From Sequoia sempervirens (taxonomy: Eukaryota > Streptophyta > Pinopsida > Cupressales > Cupressaceae): a stretch of DNA of 64,000 nt. Within the stretch, counting starts at the first letter, position 1, and each line of letters begins with the position of its first letter. Shown here one piece after another: positions 22,839 through 34,074 of this stretch. Position numbers and translations under genes: made by a program. The notes beneath the pieces were generated by a model. That model was not told the DNA's origin. It did not search any database and saw nothing but the letters and a program-made list of their open reading frames with translations. Location: positions 533,439,071-533,503,070 of the forward strand of contig VDFB02193867.1 in assembly GCA_007258455.2 (NCBI GenBank), read 5' to 3'.

Positions 22839-23741
22839 TTTTTTTTTTTTTTTTGATAATTAAGGGGCCGATGCCAAGGATATTGTATTAAAATTAAAAA
22901 TATAAGGATTTACAAGACATGAAGCCTCAACAGAAGATAAACAATCAGAATCATGGCTTCCATGAGAAGATCAAAATCAAAACATGAAACCTTAAAGCTA
23001 TCCTAAACAAAGTCTATAACCTTTTCATAAAAAGGAAGCTACCACCTATTGCCACAACTATGATTGAGCAAAGTTTGAGTTTGAAAAAGGAAGATGATGA
23101 TAAAAAAAAATGACAAAACACCAAAGATCATCAAGAGTCATTATCTTTTCCCTTTTTGCCTCATGTATTCTTCCTCTATTGGACCACACTACGAATAGTA
23201 ACTAAATGCCCAAATTTGAAGATGAATCTGCCACTGTCGATTTTGGGAGTGAATCAATTTCTTCATTGTGGACCTCATTATAAGTGGTGTTTGTAGTGAG
23301 AAAACTCCTTGATCTTGTGGTCTAAGGTTGAAGTTCGGTGAATTCAATTAATGGAATATCCATTATTTCCTTCTCTACCTTCTTACTTGTCTCACCACTC
23401 TTAGAATCCTAAACATCTCTCTTCTCTTCCTCTCGGATGTCATTCAAATCCTTATCCAAATAAAGCCTTGCTCATCATGGAGTTATCTATTTAAGTGTCA
23501 TTCCATCAGCTCCCATATTTTCCAATGCATCTACCATTGTATTTCCTTCTCTGTAAATATGGTTAATTGTTACATTTTTAAAATTATCCATCAGGTTTAT
23601 TATTGAATCTAGTAAAGATTGTAATTTCTAGCTCAATACTTTCTTAGCTCTTATCACATTTACCACAATAGCAAAGTCCCCTTCAATTTCTACCTTTTCC
23701 ACAGTAACATAGAATTGAACTTGGAAAAGGTAGAAATTGAA
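22839..23741 (-). mobile_element. LINE-2: short 5'-truncated LINE with poly(A) and RNase H end
   Basis: On the plus strand the left end is a run of T (22839-22854), the poly(A) tail of a minus-strand LINE, followed by the terminal sequence TAATTAAGGGGCCGATGCC. Near the right end the minus strand encodes VEIEGDFAIVVNVIRAKK and NHIYREGNTMVDALENMGAD, the C-terminal RNase H of plant LINEs. The 12-bp direct repeat GGAAAAAACCAA brackets it. The right end carries a 22-bp inverted repeat (23680-23701 and 23722-23743). About 0.9 kb, severely truncated. Confidence 0.85.
23430..23720 (-). pseudogene. LINE-2 RNase H remnant
   Basis: Minus-strand frame with VEIEGDFAIVVN (catalytic Asp in EGD) and YREGNTMVDALENMGADGMTL (last catalytic Asp in VDAL). 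One stop interrupts it. It is the C-terminal part of LINE ORF2. Confidence 0.75.
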
Positions 23742-23753
23742 GGAAAAAACCAA
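23742..23753 (+). repeat. LINE-2 target-site duplication, right copy
   Basis: GGAAAAAACCAA, identical to 22827-22838. Its first two bases overlap the end of the inverted repeat. Confidence 0.8.
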
Positions 23754-24788
23754 AATCTTAATTACACAATAACTTCTATTTTACACTTTTTTCTTCTATA
23801 TGAGAAAATAACACATGCTCAACAAGAAACCCTTGGTTAATTCTACTTTTATTCTCTTAAAAAAAATGGTTATAGGTTCTCAAGCTTTACACAATATTTT
23901 ATATTGTAATGAATGCTTATTTTATTATACATTATTATAAACAAAACTAAATTAGATCTGATTCAACCATCTACTTGAAGTTTTTCATATATAATACATG
24001 GATATTTTAATTGAATAATAAGAAAATAAATAGTTAAATTAATTTATGTTGAAAAATTAATGGCTTATTCAATACCAAAACATCAATACTTTTATGTTCA
24101 CAACAACTTCTTCTTCATACATTTTTCTCCAACCATACATCTCTATTGAGAAAATGACACTTGTTTAACAAGAATCCTTTAGTTATACAAGTAATTGTAA
24201 TTTTATTCTTTTATTTATTTTTCTTCTTCTCAAACTTAATGTTCATTTTTATATTTTAATAAATTATAGATTTAAGTATGATTGATAAGTAGAAAATTCC
24301 ACACAAAATCTGAGTCTACAATCCACTTAATATTTTTTCACATACAATGAATTTTATATAGTAAAATAAGATTTTTCTTAAAATCAATAAAAGATATTTA
24401 CATGTGGACTATCAAGAAAAGAAACCGTATCATATCTTAAGATATATAGTAAATGGAAATACAAATGAAAATTTGATGGATTGTTCCTCAAAGATTAGGA
24501 GTAACCCAAGGTACAATGGTAGTAGATGAGGGTTTCTTTGATTCCTCATAATCTTCTACTTCAGCCAATGACACTTGCCCTTGCATGGCATGTATTAGAG
24601 AAACCTAGGGTACAATGGTAGTAGATGAAAGTTCCTTTGATTATTCATAATATTTTACCTTAACAAATGATAGTTGGCCTCTCATGACACATACTTGACC
24701 AGAAAACTCATGACCTAGTTTTACCCTTTTATTGACTATTCCTGTAATAAAAAATATATTATAACTATCCCAAAAATACATACAAATA
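23754..24788. other. Unassigned AT-rich stretch with two local duplications
   Basis: No coding frame or LTR. GTACAATGGTAGTAGATGA occurs at 24510 and 24610 within an imperfect tandem duplication of about 100 bp. A looser duplication links 23790-23850 and 24130-24200 (GAGAAAATRACAC...AACAAGAA). I see nothing else in it. Confidence 0.5.
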
Positions 24789-24793
24789 AAACT

Positions 24794-25809
24794 TGTAGAC
24801 ACGTGAAATTAACATCGTGCACCCAATTCACGTTCATCTACTCATTAAATAAATCAAACGCAACAAATCCATTCACTAGGTAAATCAAGACTTTAATCCA
24901 ATTCATATTTCTCCTTTTTTGATTTAAATAAATCAAATATTTGAGTCAAATTGGTCAAAACATCCTAATCATCATCCTAGCTAATTAATCTTGATTAAAT
25001 CTAATCTAATGCATGTCACATCCTCTAGATTTTTCCACTTGCACAAATAAATCAATTCATTGATTTATTAAATTAGCATTTTCACTCAACATGGCATCTT
25101 CCCTCAAATTTTAATTCAAAGGAAAGTGGAAGGGTACATCAGCATTTTCACTCGACATGGCATCTTCCCTCAAATTTGAATTCAAAGGAAAGTGGAAGGG
25201 TACATCCAACAAGGCATTTAATAGGTCTTACATGTCTCTTACATGTCCCCTTGCAAAGGTCAAACTAAGCATTAACTCTCATTTTCAAATTTGAAATTTC
25301 CACCTCTTGGGTACATTTCCCAAATCTTGCACACTCCTCAACCACTCACAACTTGAGAAGTGGCTTCTTCTCATTGGTGGATCTTTAGTCCCACATCCTC
25401 CATGTTTGGAATTATTCTATCACTTTTGGCAATAAATAGAGGTCTCCTCTATTGATCAAATCCTCCACAATTCTATCATTCCATCCAACAATCTTTATGC
25501 AAGGTCATTCTCTTAAACTGCGCATTGATTTTGTCCATCATCATCATTTGCATTATCAAGGGTTGGGAAAGGGATTCTTTCCACATCAAAGAAGCACCAA
25601 TCCACTTATGAAGTGAAGGTTTAATCCATTTTAGATAGGTTTACATGTTTATGATTTCTTTGTAATGCTTTTTATCATGTTTCCTTGTCTTGATGTGATT
25701 AAGAACTTCATAAGGAGTTTGATTATTGTTTTTGGCTAACTTGACTAATAGTTTGTTGTGTAGATTTAGATAGCCAAGCAAAAACCTATGGCGTTCTGGT
25801 CTAAATCCA
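24794..25809 (+). mobile_element. Element B 5' LTR
   Basis: Starts TGTAGACACGTG. The core promoter region is near 25428 (CAATAAATAGAGGTCTCCTC) and the family block GGGTTGGGAAAGG is near 25560. A tandem duplication of about 66 bp (CATTTTCACTCRACATGGCA at 25078 and 25144) is absent from the 3' LTR. The 3' end is set near TCTGGTCTAAATCCA by comparison with other copies and is uncertain by about 30 bases. I see no standard primer-binding site after it. Confidence 0.75.
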
Positions 25810-27683
25810 AACCTACGGTATTGGAAAAAGGTGAAAGGAAGCTAGATTGGAGTAAAGAAAAATTGAACATTGAAATTTGGAGTTGACAAAGCATTTTTTA
25901 ATGATTAGAACCTCTATTTTATGCCTTAATTTTTTTGTCTTAGACTAACTCATTTCTTTTAAGGCTCTAAAACAAACATAGCAAAAGTTTTTCAATTTTC
26001 ATGGCAAGGGGCTTAAAAAAAATCTTAGAACAAATCCACTAGATTTTGTTTGGGAATAACAAATTGAACAAATCAACTTCACATCTCATTTTGGTGCTCT
26101 AAAATGAAATCATCATTGCTTTGAGGCTTATAATGAACATGTGATTTTCATGTTTTGTAATCTCTTATGCAAAATAATCTCACCTAAAAAGGTGTATGCA
26201 CTTCTCTCATGCTTCACAGCGACCTTGAGAATCAAAAGTCTTTTTGATGACATTAAGTTACATAAAAGATTGCCTCCACACTTCAGGTTGGGTTTAAAAA
26301 TTGAACAAAACACTTTGTGAGTGTGAGTTAGGTATATCAAAAGACACATTCGAAACTCCAACCGATTTTTCATTCGGTCTATACAAATGGATAAGACTAA
26401 ACTGTCAAGTCCTCATGGTATGTAGGCCTTAGCCACATAGTGTCTTTCAGAATAGGGTACTATCATAAAACGTATAAGAGCCCCTAGTAGGATTGATTAA
26501 AGCCTTTAGTGGCTTGTTGGATGCTTGCAAGGTGTCATGTCCCTGATGTTGTGTCATTAAGAACCTTGTTTGTAGTTGCCAACTAGTCCATCCAACGAGT
26601 TTATCGGAGTGGTGCATTGGAACTTAGATTCCAAGAAGTTACTTGCCATGTACAATCTTGGTTGAAATATAGAGGTTAAGACTTCATTCTTAACATACCT
26701 TTATATTTTTTCCTTGGTTGCATGTAAAATCATCTCTTCTTCTACGAAGGGCATGAGGCAAACCCACCAAGAAAAGCATACCAATTGAGCTAGGGATGTT
26801 AAATTGCTTGTGAGTCAGTTTGAAAACACAGTGCTTTAATCAAAAACATTGAAAACCAACATTCAACGAAGCATCAAATCTCAAACCCTTTAGGAGAGGC
26901 AAATATCCTTGAACAAATTCAAATTTTATTGCTTTCCCTTGGGATTTGTATCCTTAGAGGCTTCTAAACATTTGGATTTCATCTCAATTTGCTTCTACTA
27001 AAGTCAACTTTAGGCAACCTTTGCCTTAATTTCCTCGATTTCTGCATAATACACTTTGTGGGATGAAAGGGAATCAGGACATTGGACATTCAGTTGAAAA
27101 CCTAATCAAGAGTGTGTTTGTGGTAAAAGAAAATCCATTAAGCAAAGATTGAATCAATTGGACCCCACACATGTGCTTGATATATTTTTATCTTATGGTT
27201 TTCATGCAAACATTGGTCTTTTGATTTTGAATTACTCTTAGAGAAAGGCATGTTCTTCACTATCTTGGTCTCGTAAACAAGTCCTTCCTAGGTTCATTTA
27301 GGAGAAAATCAAACATTTATCATCTCCATCACACCAAACAACTTTAGAGCTTTGGAAACATCATTCTAGACTTGGGTAAATCAGCAAAATCAAAATCACC
27401 TTGTTTAGTTAGGTGTATGGGAATGCATCCTTTCTCATACATTTAATTAAATCAACAATCTTTTGAACAAGTTCATCCTAAGATAACATCTTACATCTTA
27501 GGTTTTACAAGTCCATTATCTAAATCCAATCAAACAATCAAAATCAAACCCTAAGTCTAGCATTGATCCAAAGTTCCTAAACATTCATCACTCATCATTT
27601 ACACCTTTCGTCCATCATCTCATCATTAGTCCTAAGAACCTTAGAAAGTCACTTTTGCAACAAGGTCAAAACACAAGGAGAAC
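25810..27683 (+). other. Element B leader
   Basis: Non-coding, about 1.9 kb. It matches the leader of element A (7993-10430 on the minus strand), for example TAGACTAACTC and AAGGCTCTAAAACAAACAT near 25940. This shared leader and gag ties B to A although their coding content differs. Nothing else is visible. Confidence 0.65.
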
Positions 27684-29538
27684 ATGGAATACAAACTTGA
27701 TCCATACATCATGAGTAATCTAAATCAATTGAACTTTCAAAGCCTTACAATACTGATTGATTATCAACACTCACATCTATACAAACCGTGCATGGGATCA
27801 TTACCTTCTACAAATGTCAATGGTAAACAAGTGTGAGTATGCCCAAATCAAAGATTGGAACATGTTTCCTGATGGTAGATCTACATTCAAACCTACAAGT
27901 CTATCAATCGAACAATCAAAGCATGAGCCTTCACACAAACAATGTCATCCCACCAAATCCCTACAGGCCAAATGAGAATTTACCAAGCACAATTTTTCGA
28001 AACATGAATCTGGAAAACTTTGGGATGGATACATTTGAAAATCATATGAATACTCCAAACATGAATAATGGTCAATTTCAACCTATCATGCCAAATCTAA
28101 GTGTCATCCCAAATCGAAACATTGTCCAAAATCAAACACAAGTACACACTACAAATCTTCTCAAACAAAAGCCAAATCAACTAAATCAAGGGAGTCGAGA
28201 TCAAAATCAAGAACAAATTTGGCGAGATCAAACTGCTACACTTACCAAAATATTTGAGTCATTGCGCCAAGAGACATCTCTATCACCATTACCCATATCA
28301 ACATCATTCCTTGGTTTAGGGCTTCCTGCTTTACCTAGCACCAATCACTCCATCCAAATAAATCCACCTAACATCAATCAAGCCATCACATAAAATCCTT
28401 TGAATATACCATCGACATCGCACCAACAGATGGTATCTAATCAAATGAAAACATCAATCCTGACAAATCAAAATATAGTCTCCCAAGGATCTATCACCTT
28501 TGTCATTCTGACCATTCCTATCACCTCAATCATTCCAACCACCCTTATCATGCCCATCATATCTCAAACTCTCATGATCACTCCAAATGTATCTCAACGA
28601 CTCATCACTACATCCAACATAATTTTGAATCCACCACCACTTCCACCAAAACCAAACGCAACAAGACAATATGACATTGTGCTAAAAGCTCACCAGGCCT
28701 ACCAAAAGGCCATCCAACAATATCTAGCCACACAAAAATTAGCATAAGCCCAGGCTCAAGTGCAAGCACAAGCTAAAGTCCAATACAAATCCCAACAAGA
28801 AAATGTTGTTCAAAATCTCAACACAATGTTATCAACTCCATGTATCAATCCAAATCAACGATCACATAATCAAGAGCTATCCATCAATGAACACATGGAA
28901 GATGTTTCTACCCCATCCAAAGATCAAATCAACATAGGTCAAGAGTCACTTTTCAATCATAATCAAAATCAACCAACAATACCCAACAAGGATTCAATTC
29001 AAGAAATTTCAACATCGTTTGACCCTATGGTTGAAGACATTGGAAATCCCTCCATCACAATTGTTGAAAACAATGATCAAGATCTCTCCATCCACAAACA
29101 CTTGAAGATGTTTCCACCCCATCCGATGATCAACTCACCATACATCAAGAGCCACTTTTTAGTGATCTCTTTCAAGGAGTGTTAGGATTATTTGATCCTA
29201 TTGACATAATGCATGATCCATTGACCTATGATCATGTTGAAAATGTCTCTACATTGGCTCATGAGTTAGAGGACATATCTCAAGAATTCATTCCAAAGCA
29301 TGATCAAAATCTTCCACTAAGATCTAGCAATGGTCCTTTCCAAGACATTTTGACCCCCTTTGACCTTAGGGTTACAAATACTAAAGGAACCCTAAAATTG
29401 ACACTTGAGGATATTGAACCACATACCATGTTTAATGATGACATCCAAGAACCCTTTGTAAGAAATCCATCCTTTGAAACTAACCCATGTCAAGAACTTG
29501 ATCCAAAGCACATCAAAAGTAAGTCCAAAATTAACTAA
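27684..29538 (+). pseudogene. Element B gag N-terminal part
   Basis: Starts near the ATG at 27684 (MEYKLDPYIMSN, compare KIDPYFMEQ in element A). Open segments follow with few stops: STSFLGLGLPALPSTNHSIQ (A has LGLGLPPLPTINQTN), LNPPPLPPKPNATRQYD and AHQAYQKAIQQYLATQKLA, then a Gln- and Asn-rich stretch. After about 28800 the relation to element A gag is lost and an acidic, repetitive sequence (EHMEDVSTPSKDQI, LSIHKHLKMFPPHP, HELEDISQEFIPKHD) takes over. No capsid core or zinc knuckle is seen. Function beyond gag-like is unknown. Confidence 0.65.
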
Positions 29539-31696
29539 GATCAGGAATTTGTATCTTCAAGATACTACAATAATATAATGGACACTCTCCTATCTATGCA
29601 AGATGATCATATCCACATACCACATAATCCTCCATCTACCCATGAGATACTTTCTATGGATAGAAACATAGATGATCTTTAGCTAGAACAAAATTATGTT
29701 ACACAAAAAGAGCAAATTATTAACTCCTATGGTCAAACTAAGTTATCAACATTAGGATTAGATATATCCAAAATCTAGACTGAGGAAATCATGAATAAAG
29801 ATATTCAACATTATCTACTTAAGGAAGTAAGTTAGAAAGAACAGTATAATTTAGAGTTAACAGAGCAGCAAATTGAAACATCACCGATGGTGTTCATTTA
29901 TCAGAGAATGCTTATTGAAAAATACATCTTAGAACATACAGTATCAAAGCATGAAGGTACTACTTCCACAATAGTGGGGATGACTTCATCTCAAGCAAGC
30001 ATCAACATAGGGAGAACAAAGAATCCTTGTGATGAAATCAATGCCAATACTACAACCATTCACATCATGAATCTTCATCCACCCATCACCCCATCCACGA
30101 ATTGAGACCAACGTCAAAATAAAGAATTGAATCAAAGTATGAAGAACGTTATCAAAGAAAAAGAAGCTAGAAAGCATAAAGGACAAATCAAATACATATG
30201 GATACCAAAGCATACAAAGAAAGATTATCCCTATAAAACTCCCTTAGTCAAAGAAACTATGAGGAAAAATAAAAGAGGGAAAAGTATCCATCGAAGATGT
30301 CTGCAAAAGAAAAAGTAGGCTTTTCAAGTGACGTACAAAGTATATCAAGCAGTTAGTCCTAATTCCATGCACACTTTCATATCCACCCATCATTGCTCAT
30401 CTTCCCAAGTTTGGAGAATCAAAGGTTCCAAACTATCAACCAATCCATCTTGTATCCCTAAATACACTCCATCTATGCCTCCACGCATGATATCCAATTT
30501 TCAAATTGACCATGTATTGGAAACGACCTTTCATCATAGGGATTCTGAAGGCACTCTATCACGATGTACACACAAAGACAGAGTTAACCCCAATATCAAT
30601 GAAGTAGATCAGGAATCTCAAAAATTGCATTCAAGTGCATGTATCTTAGCAAAGTAACTTCTTCAAGCAGGATATTGATGGCACATTATGACAGAGGCAT
30701 CTACATCAACAACACCTTGTGATTCAGCATGAGCTTAAAATCTTTCAAAAAAACCAAAAAAAATCATAAAATATGAAAATCCAAAAAAATCAGAAAAAGG
30801 ATTGAAAACAATAAAGAAAAAAACAACGTCCTCTAGTGAAAAATGCATGGGCGGCGCTTTGGGCAAGACAATGATGAAAACTTGGAAAATAGATGTCATG
30901 TGTAGAATCGATCATCTATGTGTGCCACTTCAGGTGAAAGCATCTCATCCCATTTATAATAAATTGAGCATTCCATCCATCTTATCCATAATAAATCCAT
31001 TCATCCATGAACCATTTATCCAATCCATTCACATATATCTGTATCCATCATCTTAGTTATCTTGATCTTAATGAAATTTTGGTGCACACTTTATGCTTGC
31101 TTACAGTAAACATCTTGACATGGGTCATTTTCATTGAGCTTATCCTATGCAGCATTATCTGAGCTATGAAGCATTATCCAATGAAGCATTCCTTTGTTCA
31201 AACGCCTTATCTTATCGCAAGATAATCCTTGAAATACTTTGCATGCATACCATATCCATCCATCCATACACCTATCCAAGCATCCATCCAAATGGCAGTC
31301 CATACATTGCTAGACACTAGGGGAAAATGTTTGCATCTTGCTTTGAGAATAAATCTTGATCTATATCCTCCAACTTATGTGGCAATTTGCACATTAGAAA
31401 ACATGAAACCAAATTGGTCAAAGAATTTGTGATCCAAAATCCAAATCACTAGCCCATGGCATATTTTGACAAGAATATGTTCCTTATCAATCTTCATCTT
31501 TCATCGAACATCAATCCAAACAATCACTATCAGTCGCATCTAAGTTGCACTTCAAATGTCACATCAAATCATTTGAACAACTTTTGTTCCAAATCAAGTT
31601 TCATCAATCATGATCAATCAAATCCAATCAAGAAATCAGTAAGATATCCTTGTGTTCCTTAACACTATCCTTGCATTGTTGTGCATCATCAACAAT
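29539..31696 (+). mobile_element. Element B internal region left of the G insertion
   Basis: Short plus-strand open segments (for example 30127-30318, Lys-rich, and 30328-30657) with many stops and no recognised domain. The composition is low in G and rich in CATCCATC-like runs. It ends in a tandem repeat with TTGCATTGTTGTGCATCATC, where element G inserted. No pol motif was found on either strand. Confidence 0.55.
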
Positions 31697-31701
31697 GTTA
31701 T
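31697..31701 (+). repeat. Element G target-site duplication, left copy
   Basis: GTTAT directly before the TG of the left LTR, repeated at 55162-55166. Joining the flanks restores CAACAATGTTATCATCATCA, a unit found intact at 55250-55269. Confidence 0.85.
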
Positions 31702-32513
31702 TGATGTGTCCTTAGCACACACGCCCCATTCAGAACAGGGACACTCTTTTCTTTCGCCTTGTTGGGTCATTTTGTCAAAGCCTCATTTTTTGTGCCTCCC
31801 CTTTTGGTGTCTCAGATGGTCATTATTGCTTTAAAGTCCAACCATAAGTTGACCATGCCTTCCCCTTTTAATTTTGTTGTGCTATGGCACCTCGCGGAGT
31901 CCCTCTGGCAGTTTGACCCTGCCAATGGCCCCGGGCCCTGCTAGACCTGGCCATTTGGGATTCCCTCGCTGGCTTTCCCTGCTGAACTTGTCATTCTTGG
32001 CAGTGTCCGCTTCACGTCCTCCCGAACCCCGAGGTTTGAACCCTCGTTTGCCATCTGTTAAAAATTTGTGGAAATTATGACAGCCGTTTTGCCCTCCGGA
32101 CCCTGGAGTTCCGTTTCTGAGGTTTCGACCGTGCTTCGCCATCCTCTATGGCAAACTTCTTGTGGCATCCTGCCTTCTGGGTCCTACCACCTTATTTGCT
32201 AATCGAATCTGTGGGGGGCCCTGACTACATTTGAGTCCTCTGGGCCCGACCATCTAGAATTCTGAGTCTGAAATTCTATGATGACTATGTCATCCACAAA
32301 GGCGGATCTTTGGTGGAACTCCGCTCTTCAGGCCCCGAATCGATCTTCGTCGCCGCTGTCCCAACCGACCCGAAATATTCACAGCGGCCCCCATCCTACG
32401 CCTCCCTGACATTTGGGCCCTAGATCTCCCACCGTCGTTGCCAATTTTCAAACTCACCAACCTTTTCTCTCATCGTACCTACATTTAATGGGGTCATTAA
32501 TTGCGATTAGGGG

Positions 32514-32520
32514 TATAAAA
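32514..32520 (+). promoter_or_regulatory. TATA box upstream of the LTR frame (5' LTR)
   Basis: GGGGTATAAAAGACCCACC is the best TATA box in the first part of the LTR, about 1.55 kb before the start of the frame. It is kept in the right LTR at 48388. It could drive the LTR-encoded protein; no transcript data are available. Confidence 0.55.
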
Positions 32521-34074
32521 GACCCACCCTGACCTGTCATTATCAATTGACAAAGTTGCAGAGTGATTGGAGAACCTGCTAGAGGAGCCCACCATCTTTG
32601 ATACCTTCATGTTCATCGCCCTCAACATCACTTCATCGAGCGTAGGTGGATCCCACATCTCCCTGCATCGCATGTTTGAGGTTGGTTTTCTGTTTGCCCT
32701 CCCGAGCATTGTTTCTATGATTTCTAAGGATTTAAATAAATAGCAATCATTAAGAAGGCATGAAAATAATAAAATATGGCATCACATACAAAACCCATGA
32801 TTTCAAAACCTAAAAAACCTTCCAAGGTGCCCTCATGTCCGATCCGGAACCTTACCTTGCCGCGACTGTTCTTCCCGCAGGTAAATCATATCCTTTGGCC
32901 TTAGGGCCTGTCTTCACTGTCCAAAATCATTTCCCCTTCGGGCCTAGCCCATTAGACTTCCTTATTTAGAAATTCATTGGATTGCCACCGTGTCAAAATG
33001 GCAAACTTACCCTGACATCCCAACCACTAGAGCCCACCCTTCTCCTCACCGTGCGCATTGCAAATTGAACAAACGCCCTCTGGGTCTCTCAGCTTGGGAC
33101 CCCAGAGTTCTATTTTCAAGGTTCTGCGAGTGCATCGCCATCCTTTAGGATGAACTCTCTCTACCCCTCTGACCTCTGGTCTCTTCCCTTCCGTACACTA
33201 TCGGGGTGAAAACAAAGTTGACAGTGGACCCCTCTGTCGGGTCCGGTCTTTCTCCCGGCTGTCTGCGTGACTTCATAGTTTAGCATAACCTTTCGCTGAC
33301 CCCTTCTCTGACATCCTTTTGACCTCCGGGCTCCGGACCGCCCTCATCCACACTGGACCCCATGCCCTGGGACTCCTGTCCTTGCCCGCCATTGCAAAGG
33401 AGGTTCTCACTCGCCCCTCTGACCTCCGGGTTCCGCCCTACCGATCGCCACCAAACTCAAAGAGAAATCACATGATGACAGACCCTTACTACTGGGCTGC
33501 CCCTTCCAAACTTCTGTCCAACATTTGTCATCCCAAAATGATGAAAGATGAATGCCTTCTCGGTGTCACTGGCCCGAATGCTCAAAAATAAAATCATAAA
33601 CTATTGGCCACCCTTTGAGCCACCGAACCCCGGACCCCAAAGTTCTGTCTCTGAATTTCTATTTTCTATTTGTCATTCCAAACTACTATCTCCCAATGGC
33701 TTTCCAGCCCGAGGCTTTTGAATTCTCCTAAACCGATCCAATGTAGCCCAAATATGGAATCTAACTTCAACCCACATGCTCAATTTCTGTCTTCTTCAGT
33801 GCGAACCTCTCAAATTACCAAAATTTGACCGAAGAGAGACTTTGGGAGCCTTCTGCCATCTTTTCCCTTCCAAACAGCATTCCTACCAAGGAAGTCCGAC
33901 CCTCTAGGCCCGAACTATCCAAATGCCCTTAATCAAAAGATCAATAACATCTAGGGATAAAAGGTCATGTTATGCTTAATTGATTGTTTGAAATAAATAT
34001 CATTTTCAGGGTGTTGGCTAACATGAATTCTTTTGTGATCCATTGTGCTGACTTTTCCCTTGTTTGTAGAATAT

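Noticed and set aside
31882..32142. Minus-strand frame of 86 codons in the GC-rich start of the G LTR
   Set aside because: GC-rich DNA keeps frames open by chance; there is no matching frame of the same extent in the right LTR and no motif.
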